Positions 54,565 through 62,839 of a stretch of 64,000 nucleotides of DNA are shown piece by piece. The position numbers were made by a program, and so were the translations under genes. The DNA lies in assembly GCF_902706285.1 (NCBI RefSeq), contig NZ_CACSKD010000012.1, positions 62,001 through 126,000 on the forward strand, in the 5' to 3' direction. Position 1 is the first letter of the stretch, and each line of letters starts with the position of its first letter. Under the pieces are notes generated by a model. That model saw nothing but the letters and a program-made list of their open reading frames with translations, made no database searches and was not told where the DNA came from. Source of the DNA: Rhizobium sp. 18055 (GTDB taxonomy: Bacteria; Pseudomonadota; Alphaproteobacteria; Rhizobiales; Rhizobiaceae).

Positions 54565-55176
54565 ATGATGATTGATCATGACTATGTGCACCGGCTGCAT
54601 GCCGGTGTGCCGGGGCGGCCCATTCTGTTCACGCTGCACGGCACGGGCGGGGACGAGAACCAGTTCTTCGACTTTGCCAGGCAAATGTTGCCGGATGCAA
54701 CCATCGTTTCGCCACGCGGGGACGTCTCCGAATATGGCGCGGCGCGGTTCTTCAGGCGGACCGGCGAGGGTGTCTACGACATGGCCGACCTTGCGCGCGC
54801 CACCGACAAGATGGCCGGGTTTGTCAGCCGGCTCGCGGCGGAACATGGCGCCTCCGCCATCCTTGGGCTCGGCTTTTCGAACGGGGCGAACATTCTCGCC
54901 AACGTGCTGATCGAAAAAGGGCTGTTCGATGCATCCGCCTTGATGCATCCGCTCATCCCCTTCCAGCCGAAGGTGAACGCAGGGCTGGCCGGACGCAAGG
55001 TGCTGATCACGGCGGGCGAGCGCGACCCGATCAGCCCGATGCCGGTCACCAAGGCCCTGGCGGATTACTATGAAAGCCAGAAGGCCGATGTGACGACCGT
55101 ATGGCATCCGGGCGGCCACGATATCCGGCCGAACGAAGTCGAGGCGATCAAGGCTCTGTTTGAGCCATACCTGTAG
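54565..55176 (+). CDS. mhqD: MhqD-like alpha/beta hydrolase (phospholipase/carboxylesterase family)
   Basis: This 203-residue serine hydrolase has the nucleophile in GFSNGAN (Ser about 112), an Asp in AGERDPISP and the His in PGGHDI, so its triad is complete. The opening PILFTLHGTGGDENQF is typical. Close families are MhqD and the carboxylesterase YvaK/YtpA type. It follows the dioxygenase by 12 bases, so the pair likely serves quinone or aromatic-compound detoxification. Confidence 0.85.
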   Translation: MMIDHDYVHRLHAGVPGRPILFTLHGTGGDENQFFDFARQMLPDATIVSPRGDVSEYGAARFFRRTGEGVYDMADLARATDKMAGFVSRLAAEHGASAILGLGFSNGANILANVLIEKGLFDASALMHPLIPFQPKVNAGLAGRKVLITAGERDPISPMPVTKALADYYESQKADVTTVWHPGGHDIRPNEVEAIKALFEPYL

Positions 55177-55356
55177 ACGTCAAGCATTCGGATGGTCTTT
55201 CTGAAGAGAGGCTGTCCGATGCCTTTTATTCCATTGTGATTTGGCGGTCGAATACCACTTTCATCTATGGTTGTATCTTCAATCTTCTGTGGTAATTTTT
55301 TATCTACAATACTGCAGCGAGCATAGGGTCGTCGTTTTTCGAGGGTTTGCATTCGT

Positions 55357-57210
55357 ATGCGCGATATTGCCGATCTTCGAATGTTGACGGGGCTTCTCCG
55401 CCGCCAAATCTGGGTGGTTCTTGCCACCGCAGCCACGCTTTTTGTACTGACTGTTGGTACCCTATTGCTGTTGACGCTGCGGTATCAGGCAGAAGCGCTT
55501 GTGCTGGTCGATACCAGTTCAAAGAACCTGCTGGATTCAAACGCGCCGTCGGTGACGGGGCTGACTGACAATTCCAGGGTCGAGGGAGAGGTTCGGATTG
55601 CGCAATCCGATGCCGTACTGCTCGATGTCGTCAGCGATGGAAATTTGCTTGCCGATCCCGAATTCGCGCCACGGCGCAGCATTGCGGAGACCGCGAGCGC
55701 CTGGGCAGGCTTTGGCAAGGCGCCTGATCTGTCCATCGATACTGCGCTGCGCGAGGCGCTGGCCTCTTTCAAGGATGTCGTCCGGGTTCGCCGCGAGGGT
55801 CTGACCTATCTCATCACCGTCGGCGTTACCTCTGAAGACCCGGAAAAGGCCGCACGCCTCGCTAACCTCGTGGCGTCTGTCTATGTCAGGCATCAGATCG
55901 ATGCCAAGGTGGCGGGCACGATTGCGGCACGCAACAGCCTTCAGGGGCGGGTGACGGCCGCCAAGGATAGTCTATCGGAACATGAGGGAAGATTGGAGGC
56001 CTTCGTTGCGTCGAACGGAGCGGTGCAGCGGGTATCGACCAATGCCGATGCCGGGCTGCGCATTGCGGATGCGCAATTCGGCGAAGCGACCTTGTCGGCT
56101 GGAAGCATAGGTCAGTTGCGCGCACCCTCGGAGACGCTGGCGCAGTTTTACGGCCTGCAGCAATCGGCACAGATTGCCCGCGCGCAGTATCAGACCCTGC
56201 TGACGAGGCTGCAGGATTTCGAGGCGCAGGCCAGCCTGCAGCTTGCCGACAGCCGGGTGATTTCCAAAGCGTTGGCGCCGATCGATCCTTCCTACCCCAA
56301 GACTGCGGCGATCCTTGTTGTCATGGGCCTGGTGGCCCTTGCACTGGGCATCGGTGCCGGCTTCCTGCGCGAATTTTTCATTGGCGGGTTTACCGGCGAG
56401 GATCAGGTCGAGGCAGTGCTCAACGTCCAATTGGCATCCGTGGTGCCGCACGAGGAGGGCAGCGAGTTGGAGCGGCCGCATGGGCGCGGGCTCTCGGATC
56501 GGATCATGGCGGCGCCGCTTTCGGTATTTTCGGAATCCATCCGGCGGATCCGGGTTGCCGTCGAGCAGGCGCTGTTGAGCAGGCCTTCGATGCCCGATGA
56601 TCTTGGGGAGCAGGGCATCGTCATCATGGTGTCCTCGAGCATGCCGGGCGAGGGCAAATCGACGCTTGCCACCGCGCTGGCCCGGACCTATGCGCTGGCG
56701 GGAAAACGCACCTTGCTGATCGACTGCGATCTCAGAAAGCCAAGCATCCACCGGCATGTCGATCGCGAGCCGACGCCTGCCTTCGTCAATCTGTTGCGCG
56801 GCGAACCGGACCCCGGCCTTGCCAATATGGTTGCCATGGATCACGCCACCAATCTCTCGGTGATATTGGGCGCGAGGCCGGCGGAATTTCCGACGGACGA
56901 GTTGCTGATGAGTGCCAGGGTGCGCACACTTCTGGCGCGGGCTCGCGTGCATTTCGACTATATCGTCATAGACACGCCGCCGGTCGAGGCTGCGGTGGAT
57001 GCACTCTATCTTGCCCGTCTCTGCGATGCCGTGCTGTTTGTGGTGCGGTGGGCGCGTACGCCGCAGAGCGTTGCCCGAAAAGCCGTGGCGGCGCTCAAGG
57101 GAAACGTCGGCAATGGCGTGCCTGTGATCGCGGTGCTGAACGGGCAGGATCAGCGGCGCTGGTTCGCTGTTGGGGCCAAGTCCTCATGGCGGGCTGCCTA
57201 CGCCCGCTAG
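55357..57210 (+). CDS. Wzc-type chain-length determinant and BY-kinase of a second polysaccharide
   Basis: This 617-residue inner-membrane protein has an N-terminal helix (IWVVLATAATLFVLTVGTLLLL), a periplasmic Wzz domain, a second helix near residues 310-330, and a cytoplasmic kinase domain: Walker A with MPGEGKST (about 429), A' LLIDCDLRKP (about 452) and Walker B FDYIVIDTPPVEA (about 533). The C-terminus has no tyrosine cluster (it ends KSSWRAAYAR), unlike ExoP, so autophosphorylation may be weak or absent. It starts a polysaccharide operon; the 180-base upstream gap probably has its promoter. Confidence 0.92.
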   Translation: MRDIADLRMLTGLLRRQIWVVLATAATLFVLTVGTLLLLTLRYQAEALVLVDTSSKNLLDSNAPSVTGLTDNSRVEGEVRIAQSDAVLLDVVSDGNLLADPEFAPRRSIAETASAWAGFGKAPDLSIDTALREALASFKDVVRVRREGLTYLITVGVTSEDPEKAARLANLVASVYVRHQIDAKVAGTIAARNSLQGRVTAAKDSLSEHEGRLEAFVASNGAVQRVSTNADAGLRIADAQFGEATLSAGSIGQLRAPSETLAQFYGLQQSAQIARAQYQTLLTRLQDFEAQASLQLADSRVISKALAPIDPSYPKTAAILVVMGLVALALGIGAGFLREFFIGGFTGEDQVEAVLNVQLASVVPHEEGSELERPHGRGLSDRIMAAPLSVFSESIRRIRVAVEQALLSRPSMPDDLGEQGIVIMVSSSMPGEGKSTLATALARTYALAGKRTLLIDCDLRKPSIHRHVDREPTPAFVNLLRGEPDPGLANMVAMDHATNLSVILGARPAEFPTDELLMSARVRTLLARARVHFDYIVIDTPPVEAAVDALYLARLCDAVLFVVRWARTPQSVARKAVAALKGNVGNGVPVIAVLNGQDQRRWFAVGAKSSWRAAYAR

Positions 57211-57429
57211 AGGCCGTCACGATGCCGATTGTCGCGCCGGCATACCTCTTTGGGTGCAATACAGGCGTTTGCAAATTGGCCCGGCTTGACATCCGGGTTG
57301 CCTTCCTCAAGGTTTAGTCACTTCATAAATACAACCATATTCCCGTCATGGCTGCGCCGGTATTTTTCGAAGGCGCTCGATTGCAGGCATTTGAAATAGC
57401 GATTTCACTCATTCGTTAGAGAGCGACGC

Positions 57430-58638
57430 ATGGCCTGTGCAAAGCGCATTCTCGTTCATGATTATTCCGGTCATCCATTTCAGGTTGAGCTCTCCCGTTC
57501 GCTGGCGCGGCGGGGCCATGATGTTCTGCATCTCCATTCCGCCAGTTTTCAGACGCCGAAGGGCGATCTGGTTGCCAAGCCCGACGATCCGGTGGGGCTT
57601 CGCATCACCGGCCTGTCTCTGGCAGAGCCGTTTCACAAAGACAGCTTCCTGAAGCGGCGTTCGCAGGAGATCGCGTTCGGTGGGCTGGTCGCCCACGAAA
57701 TCCGCTCGTTTCGGCCCGATATCGTGCTCTCTGCGAATGCACCGCTCGATACACAGGCGGTCATCTACAAGGCATCGCGCGGTTGCGGTGCAAGGTTGGT
57801 GTTCTGGCTGCAGGATATCTATAGCGACGCGATCCGCCGCATTGTCCCGAAGGCGTTTCCGCTGATCGGCGCTGCCGTTGCGCGGCGCTATCACAGGCTC
57901 GAATTCGGGCTGCTGAGATCGAGCGATCACATCGTCGCCATCACCGACGACTTCGTGCCGATGCTGCGGCGCAACGGCATCACGGCCGATCGGATTTCCG
58001 TCATCGAAAACTGGGCACCGCTGGGCGAGATGGCATTGACCCCGTCTCATGCGCCCGAAGCAGAGACCAAGGCGGATTGTGTTCGCGCGGTTTACGCCGG
58101 GACGCTTGGCTACAAGCACAATCCGGCCATTCTGCTCGCGGCCGCAAAAGCGCTGCCTGTCGTGATCGAGGTGTTTTCGGAAGGGACCGTCGCCGAGAGG
58201 CTGGCGCGGAAAGCGGCTGCTGAAAGGGTTTCCAATCTCCTCGTACGGCCATGGGTGCCGTTTGCCGATCTGCCGGCGGTGCTCGGAGGCGCCGATGTCC
58301 TGATTGCGATGATCGAGGAGGATGCCGGCATGTTCTCGGTGCCGTCGAAGGTGCTGACCTATTTTGCTTGCGGGCGGCCGGTGCTGGCCGCTGTTCCCAG
58401 AGGTAATCTTGCCCGGCGCCTTGTCGAGCGTGAGCATGCCGGTCTGGGGTCCGATCCCGGCAACGACGCGCAGTTCATCGGCAATCTCCGCAGGCTGGCC
58501 GAGGATGCCGGCCTGCGCGAAACGCTCGGTGCCAATGGTCGTGCCTATGCTCAGGCGCATTTTGCGATCGAGCCGATCACCGATCGCTTCGAGGCAATTT
58601 TCGACGGCTTCCAACAAACGGAGAAGCAAGCAATCTAG
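57430..58638 (+). CDS. Glycosyltransferase family 4 (WbuB-like)
   Basis: This 402-residue GT-B glycosyltransferase opens KRILVHDYSGHPFQVELSRSLARRGHDV and has the C-terminal nucleotide-binding motif FSVPSKVLTYFACGRPVLA, with a glutamate/acid in place of the more usual E-x7-E pattern. It resembles WbuB-type transferases that use UDP-N-acetyl sugars. It is the only glycosyltransferase in the visible part of this operon, so other sugars must be added by enzymes elsewhere. Confidence 0.88.
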   Translation: MACAKRILVHDYSGHPFQVELSRSLARRGHDVLHLHSASFQTPKGDLVAKPDDPVGLRITGLSLAEPFHKDSFLKRRSQEIAFGGLVAHEIRSFRPDIVLSANAPLDTQAVIYKASRGCGARLVFWLQDIYSDAIRRIVPKAFPLIGAAVARRYHRLEFGLLRSSDHIVAITDDFVPMLRRNGITADRISVIENWAPLGEMALTPSHAPEAETKADCVRAVYAGTLGYKHNPAILLAAAKALPVVIEVFSEGTVAERLARKAAAERVSNLLVRPWVPFADLPAVLGGADVLIAMIEEDAGMFSVPSKVLTYFACGRPVLAAVPRGNLARRLVEREHAGLGSDPGNDAQFIGNLRRLAEDAGLRETLGANGRAYAQAHFAIEPITDRFEAIFDGFQQTEKQAI

Positions 58639-58654
58639 CGCTGGGGGGCGTTGC

Positions 58655-59629
58655 ATGCTGAAGACGACTGCATTGGTCTGTGGCGCCGGGGGCTTTATCG
58701 GCAGCCACCTCGTTCGCCGCCTGAAACTTGACGGCTTTTGGGTTCGCGGGATCGATCTCAAAATGCCGGACTATGGGGATAGCGAGGCCGACGAGTTCGT
58801 TGTCGGCGATCTCCGGCAGCAGGATTTCTGCGCGCGGGTGATCGACCGTGGCTTTCACGAGGTCTATCAACTGGCGGCCGATATGGGCGGCGCCGGCTAT
58901 ATCTTCACCGGTCAGCACGATGCCGACATCATCCACAATTCGGCGACGATCAATCTGAATGTCGCCGATCTCTGCCGCCGGCGCGCCGTCGGGCGGGTGT
59001 TCTTTTCGTCATCGGCTTGCGTCTATCCCGCCGTCAACCAGCAGAATCCCGACAATCCCAACTGTGTGGAATCCTCCGCCTATCCCGCATCGCCCGACAG
59101 CGAGTATGGCTGGGAGAAGCTGATCTCCGAGCGGCTGTTCCAGTCCTATGGCAGGAATTACGCGATGACCTGCCGGATTGCCCGTTACCACAACATCTTC
59201 GGACCATCCGGCACCTGGGATGGCGGCAGGGAAAAAGTGCCGGCCGCGATCTGTCGGAAGGTGGCGCAGGCAGCGCATGGCGGCGAAATCGAGATCTGGG
59301 GCGATGGCCGGCAGACACGGTCGTTTCTCTATATCGACGAATGCATCGAGGGCACGCTCCGGCTGATGCGATCGGGCTTCGCGGGGCCGGTCAACATCGG
59401 CTCCGAGGAGATGGTCAGCATCAATCAACTCGTCGATATGGTCTGCGACATCGCCGGCAAGCGGTTGCACAAGCGTCATGTGGCGGGTCCGACAGGGGTT
59501 CGCGGGCGGGCCTCCGACAACAGGCTGATTGCCGAGACGCTCGACTGGCAACCGACGCAGAGCCTGATGGCAGGGCTGGAGAAAACCTATGCCTGGGTCG
59601 AGAGCCAGCTATTGCGGCGTGCGGCGTGA
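58655..59629 (+). CDS. GDP-mannose 3,5-epimerase-like nucleotide-sugar epimerase
   Basis: This 324-residue extended SDR strongly resembles plant GDP-mannose 3,5-epimerase: GAGGFIGSH near the N-terminus, FNLAADMGG-like VYQLAADMGGAGY, SSACVYP with the catalytic cysteine at 122, SEYGWEK (Tyr151/Lys155), RYHNIFGPSGTWDGGREKVPAA with the second catalytic lysine, and RSFLYIDECIEG. All four catalytic residues known from the Arabidopsis enzyme have counterparts. It would convert GDP-mannose to GDP-L-galactose or GDP-L-gulose. The start is the ATG at 58655; earlier in-frame sequence overlaps the previous gene. Its stop overlaps the next GTG start. Confidence 0.9.
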   Translation: MLKTTALVCGAGGFIGSHLVRRLKLDGFWVRGIDLKMPDYGDSEADEFVVGDLRQQDFCARVIDRGFHEVYQLAADMGGAGYIFTGQHDADIIHNSATINLNVADLCRRRAVGRVFFSSSACVYPAVNQQNPDNPNCVESSAYPASPDSEYGWEKLISERLFQSYGRNYAMTCRIARYHNIFGPSGTWDGGREKVPAAICRKVAQAAHGGEIEIWGDGRQTRSFLYIDECIEGTLRLMRSGFAGPVNIGSEEMVSINQLVDMVCDIAGKRLHKRHVAGPTGVRGRASDNRLIAETLDWQPTQSLMAGLEKTYAWVESQLLRRAA

Positions 59630-60930
59630 CGGGCGGGGCGCCTTCGCCTGATCGTTCTGCCGTGGGGAGCGAGCGGTTGCGCGGATCGACCAACGCCGCA
59701 CTGCTGGTGCTGAGTTTCGCAATTGGCCAGGGCTCGATCTTTCTGGCACAGACATGGCTGATCGACCGCGGCGCGCTCGATCTTCTCGCCAAGTTCGCGA
59801 TGCATTTTTCCTTCGCGATCCTGGCATTGATGATCGTCGATGCCGGGTCGCCTGTTGTCGTTACAAGGCGGATTGCGCTGGCCGAGGGCCCGGACGCCGT
59901 GATGGTGGCGAGGCGGTACTATTGGCAGGCCTGTGCCGTTCGGCTCGCTTTCGCAATCGTGGTCGGGCTGATCGGGCTTGCCTATGCGCTTGTATCCGGG
60001 GACGCGTTTTCATGCGCCTATGTTCCAGCGGCGCTGCCCGCATTGGCGATCTGGTCGTTCAATGCCACGGGGCTGCTTGACGGCTTGAAATTGAGCGGCG
60101 TCAGCGGGTTGACGGGTATGGTCGCCTATGTGGCATCCGCCCTGGCGCTGGCCATCACAGGCGTTCGATCTCCTGGGGATGCAGGCCTGATCCTCGGATG
60201 CGCCTTGTCCGTCGGCTATGCCGTTGCTGTCGCGGCGCAACTGGCAGTGCTCTATCGGCTTGGTTGCTTTCCGCAGGTGTTGGCGGTCTCGGTCAGGGAA
60301 TGTCGCGTATTTGCCTGCGAGGGGGGAGCGGTGCTTTTGTCCACCGTGCCCGGGCAAATGTCGTTCCGGTTTCAGATCGTGGTCTGCGCGGTGGTTCTGG
60401 GCGAGGGCAGCACGGCCCTGTTTCTGTATGGCAGGCAGGTGGCCGCTGCGGCATCGCAGGTGCTGGAGTTCGTGCGGCGGGCGCATTTTCCGGCGATGGT
60501 TCGAGATATGAGTCTCAGCGGCGCGTCGTTCGACACCGCCTTTCGCGCGCAGCGGCTTGCCACATCTCTTGCCTTTGTCTCGGCGTTCAGCCTGATCCTT
60601 GCCGGCACGTTATGCTTCCTGTTCCTGAGCGGCCCGTTTGCCCGATCGGGACTGGTGGTGTCGCTGTTTTCGATCGGGGTCCTGACCGGAGCATTGTCGC
60701 AGACATTGGCACAGGCAGCGCAGGGGCTCGGTCGTTACTCTGTCGTGGCTGGCGCTGCGGGGCTTTCGATGCTGGCCGGTTTTGTCGCAAGTGCCGGCCT
60801 CGGCTCGCTCATGGGGCTGGCGGGTCTGGCTGTGGCGGAGGTGCTGACGCATGCGGTTGGCGCGGCGACCGTCTATCGCGCGGTGTTCAGAGAATCGCAG
60901 GCTCGAACGGTCATGCGGGTCGGCGCATGA
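59626..60930 (+). CDS. Wzx-type polysaccharide flippase
   Basis: This 434-residue multi-pass protein has about 12 hydrophobic helices and few charged residues in them. It is of the polysaccharide biosynthesis/MOP type that flips lipid-linked repeat units across the inner membrane. The start is a GTG at 59626, overlapping the epimerase stop as GTGA; much longer frames upstream overlap that gene. The stop overlaps the next ATG. Because exoT is missing from the exo cluster, this flippase might also handle succinoglycan units, which is inference. Confidence 0.82.
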   Translation: MTGGAPSPDRSAVGSERLRGSTNAALLVLSFAIGQGSIFLAQTWLIDRGALDLLAKFAMHFSFAILALMIVDAGSPVVVTRRIALAEGPDAVMVARRYYWQACAVRLAFAIVVGLIGLAYALVSGDAFSCAYVPAALPALAIWSFNATGLLDGLKLSGVSGLTGMVAYVASALALAITGVRSPGDAGLILGCALSVGYAVAVAAQLAVLYRLGCFPQVLAVSVRECRVFACEGGAVLLSTVPGQMSFRFQIVVCAVVLGEGSTALFLYGRQVAAAASQVLEFVRRAHFPAMVRDMSLSGASFDTAFRAQRLATSLAFVSAFSLILAGTLCFLFLSGPFARSGLVVSLFSIGVLTGALSQTLAQAAQGLGRYSVVAGAAGLSMLAGFVASAGLGSLMGLAGLAVAEVLTHAVGAATVYRAVFRESQARTVMRVGA

Positions 60931-62255
60931 TCAGGATCTGGGCGGTGCTGGCGCTCTATCTGGCCAATCTGCCGTTTGCCGACAGTCCGTTCGTGGTGCT
61001 GCTGACCTTGCCGATGCTGGTCATGGTAATGGCCGGTTTGATCAGGATAGGATCGCGGCAATTCCAGATCGGCGATGTCTTCTGGTTCTGCCTCTTCCTC
61101 TATTTCGTGATCTCGCCGCTTCAGCGCATCCATGGCGACCGGATCGGCGGGGCGACGGCGATTACAGCCTACGCCTATGAGCCCGAAGAGTTTATCGCGG
61201 CCATGCTTGTCGTGCTGCTGTTCAGCCTGCCGTTTTTGATGGTCCCGATGGAGCAGGCGTATCCCCCAGCCGCGACATCATCAAAGTTCCCGCCCCTGCC
61301 GGTTCTCCTCATGCTCAACGGGCTGGCATTTGCTGCCTTCGTTCTGTCGGAAGGTGGGATCGATCGACTGTTGTCTTCGCGGCTGGAGCAGGAACCGTCG
61401 AAGGCGTTCATCGGCAGCATGCTGTTTCTCGGGGTGCAGTCGGTCACCGCATGCCTTGTTGCCGCGCGGTTTCGAGCTTCGCGGCGCTGGCTTGCGTCGC
61501 TGGCTCCGCTGCTTGTCGTCATCGGCCTGTTGGCGATCGCGCGAAACCCGTTCAATGCGCCGCGCTTCATGCTGCTGGCGGTATGGGGGCCGGTGATGCT
61601 GGCGCTTGTCGGCGGCAAGGTGCCGGTGGCGTGGTTTTATGCGGGATGCCTTTTGGCGCTGACGGTGGTGTTTCCGGTGCTCAACGTCACCACGCGCGCG
61701 GGGCTGGATGGGTTTGATGACCTGTCGCAGATCTCGGTGGTCGGCAATTTCTTCGACATTCCCTCGATCGATGTCTTCGACATGGCGGTTCACGCCGTGC
61801 GCTTCATGTCGGTGCATGAGCATATGTGGGGCGAGAAGCTGGTCGCGATTTTGCTGTTCTTCGTGCCGCGTGCGCTGTGGCCGGGCAAGCCGATCGTCGG
61901 TGGTCTCGACATCGGCAACGAGCTGTTTGCGGCGGGCATGTACGGGACGCCGAACCTGTCGTTCTTCATGGGCTGCGATCTCTACATGGATTTCGGTTTC
62001 ATCGGCGTCGCGCTTGGCGGGGTTGTCGCAGCGTTGGCGTTGCACTCGGCACTCAAGGCGGACCGGGGCGTGTTCGGTGGTTTCGGGATCTCGGGTTTCG
62101 TCATTGCCTCGTCGCTGCCGATCCTGCTGCGCGGGCCGGTCGGCGCGGTGCTGCCGCTGTTTGTCTCTCAGATGTTGGTCATTCGGGTGCTGTCCCTGTT
62201 GGTCAGAGACAAGGCTGTGCGGCGGCGACAGGCTCAGAAGGCGACCGGAGCATGA
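60927..62255 (+). CDS. Putative Wzy-type polysaccharide polymerase
   Basis: This 442-residue integral membrane protein has about eleven hydrophobic helices and one larger loop (around residues 240-300, VTTRAGLDGFDDLSQISVV to PRALWPGKPIVGG), the pattern of O-antigen polymerases. The PRALWPGKP motif recurs in Wzy-like proteins with the EpsG/oligosaccharide repeat fold, as I recall it. It sits right after the flippase, with an ATGA overlap, which supports the role. Direct similarity to ExoQ is not evident. Confidence 0.75.
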   Translation: MIRIWAVLALYLANLPFADSPFVVLLTLPMLVMVMAGLIRIGSRQFQIGDVFWFCLFLYFVISPLQRIHGDRIGGATAITAYAYEPEEFIAAMLVVLLFSLPFLMVPMEQAYPPAATSSKFPPLPVLLMLNGLAFAAFVLSEGGIDRLLSSRLEQEPSKAFIGSMLFLGVQSVTACLVAARFRASRRWLASLAPLLVVIGLLAIARNPFNAPRFMLLAVWGPVMLALVGGKVPVAWFYAGCLLALTVVFPVLNVTTRAGLDGFDDLSQISVVGNFFDIPSIDVFDMAVHAVRFMSVHEHMWGEKLVAILLFFVPRALWPGKPIVGGLDIGNELFAAGMYGTPNLSFFMGCDLYMDFGFIGVALGGVVAALALHSALKADRGVFGGFGISGFVIASSLPILLRGPVGAVLPLFVSQMLVIRVLSLLVRDKAVRRRQAQKATGA

Positions 62256-62839
62256 GCGATGCGGATCAGCGCAATTTCGGCATACTCGATGCCACCACAT
62301 CAGGGTCACGGCGCGGTGGGCCGAGTTTTGCGCTGAGGCATCGGGCACTGCGTTTTGCTTGGGGTGTCACCTGGAGTTTGCTGGCGGCATGGACACCGGC
62401 GCCGCTGCATGGCTGGCGGGCTTTGCTGCTTCGATTGTTCGGTGCGCAATTGGCGGGGAATGTGCGGGTGCATGGATCGGCGCGGATCTGGTATCCGCCC
62501 CACCTTGCGATGGAGGAGAATACGCTGATCGGACAGCGGGCGATCGTCTATAATATCGCACCGATCCGCATCTGCCGCGGCGCCATCGTCTCGCAGGGCG
62601 CGCATCTCTGCACCGGCACGCACGACATCGACGACCCCTCGTTCCAGCTTGTGGCCAGCCCGATCGTGATCGGCGCCAATGCCTGGGTTGCGGCCGAGGC
62701 CTTTGTATGCCCCGGCGTCGTTTTGGGGGAGGGTGCCGTTCTCGGCGCCCGCAGTGTTGCGGTCAGGGATATTGCGGCCTGGGAGGTGCATGCCGGAAAC
62801 CCGGCGCGATTGATCCGCATGCGTCTTACCAGCCCATAG
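62252..62839 (+). CDS. Hexapeptide-repeat acetyltransferase (WcaF/LbetaH type)
   Basis: This 195-residue protein has a left-handed beta-helix built from hexapeptide repeats (VRVHGSARIWYPPHLAM, IRICRGAIVSQGAHLCTG, PIVIGANAWVAAEAFVCPGVVLGEGAVLGARSV). The catalytic histidine is in THDID. It is typical of enzymes that O-acetylate polysaccharide units from acetyl-CoA. It is coupled to the polymerase gene by an ATGA overlap and ends the visible operon. Its last 14 bases overlap the convergent gene that follows. Confidence 0.9.
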   Translation: MSDADQRNFGILDATTSGSRRGGPSFALRHRALRFAWGVTWSLLAAWTPAPLHGWRALLLRLFGAQLAGNVRVHGSARIWYPPHLAMEENTLIGQRAIVYNIAPIRICRGAIVSQGAHLCTGTHDIDDPSFQLVASPIVIGANAWVAAEAFVCPGVVLGEGAVLGARSVAVRDIAAWEVHAGNPARLIRMRLTSP

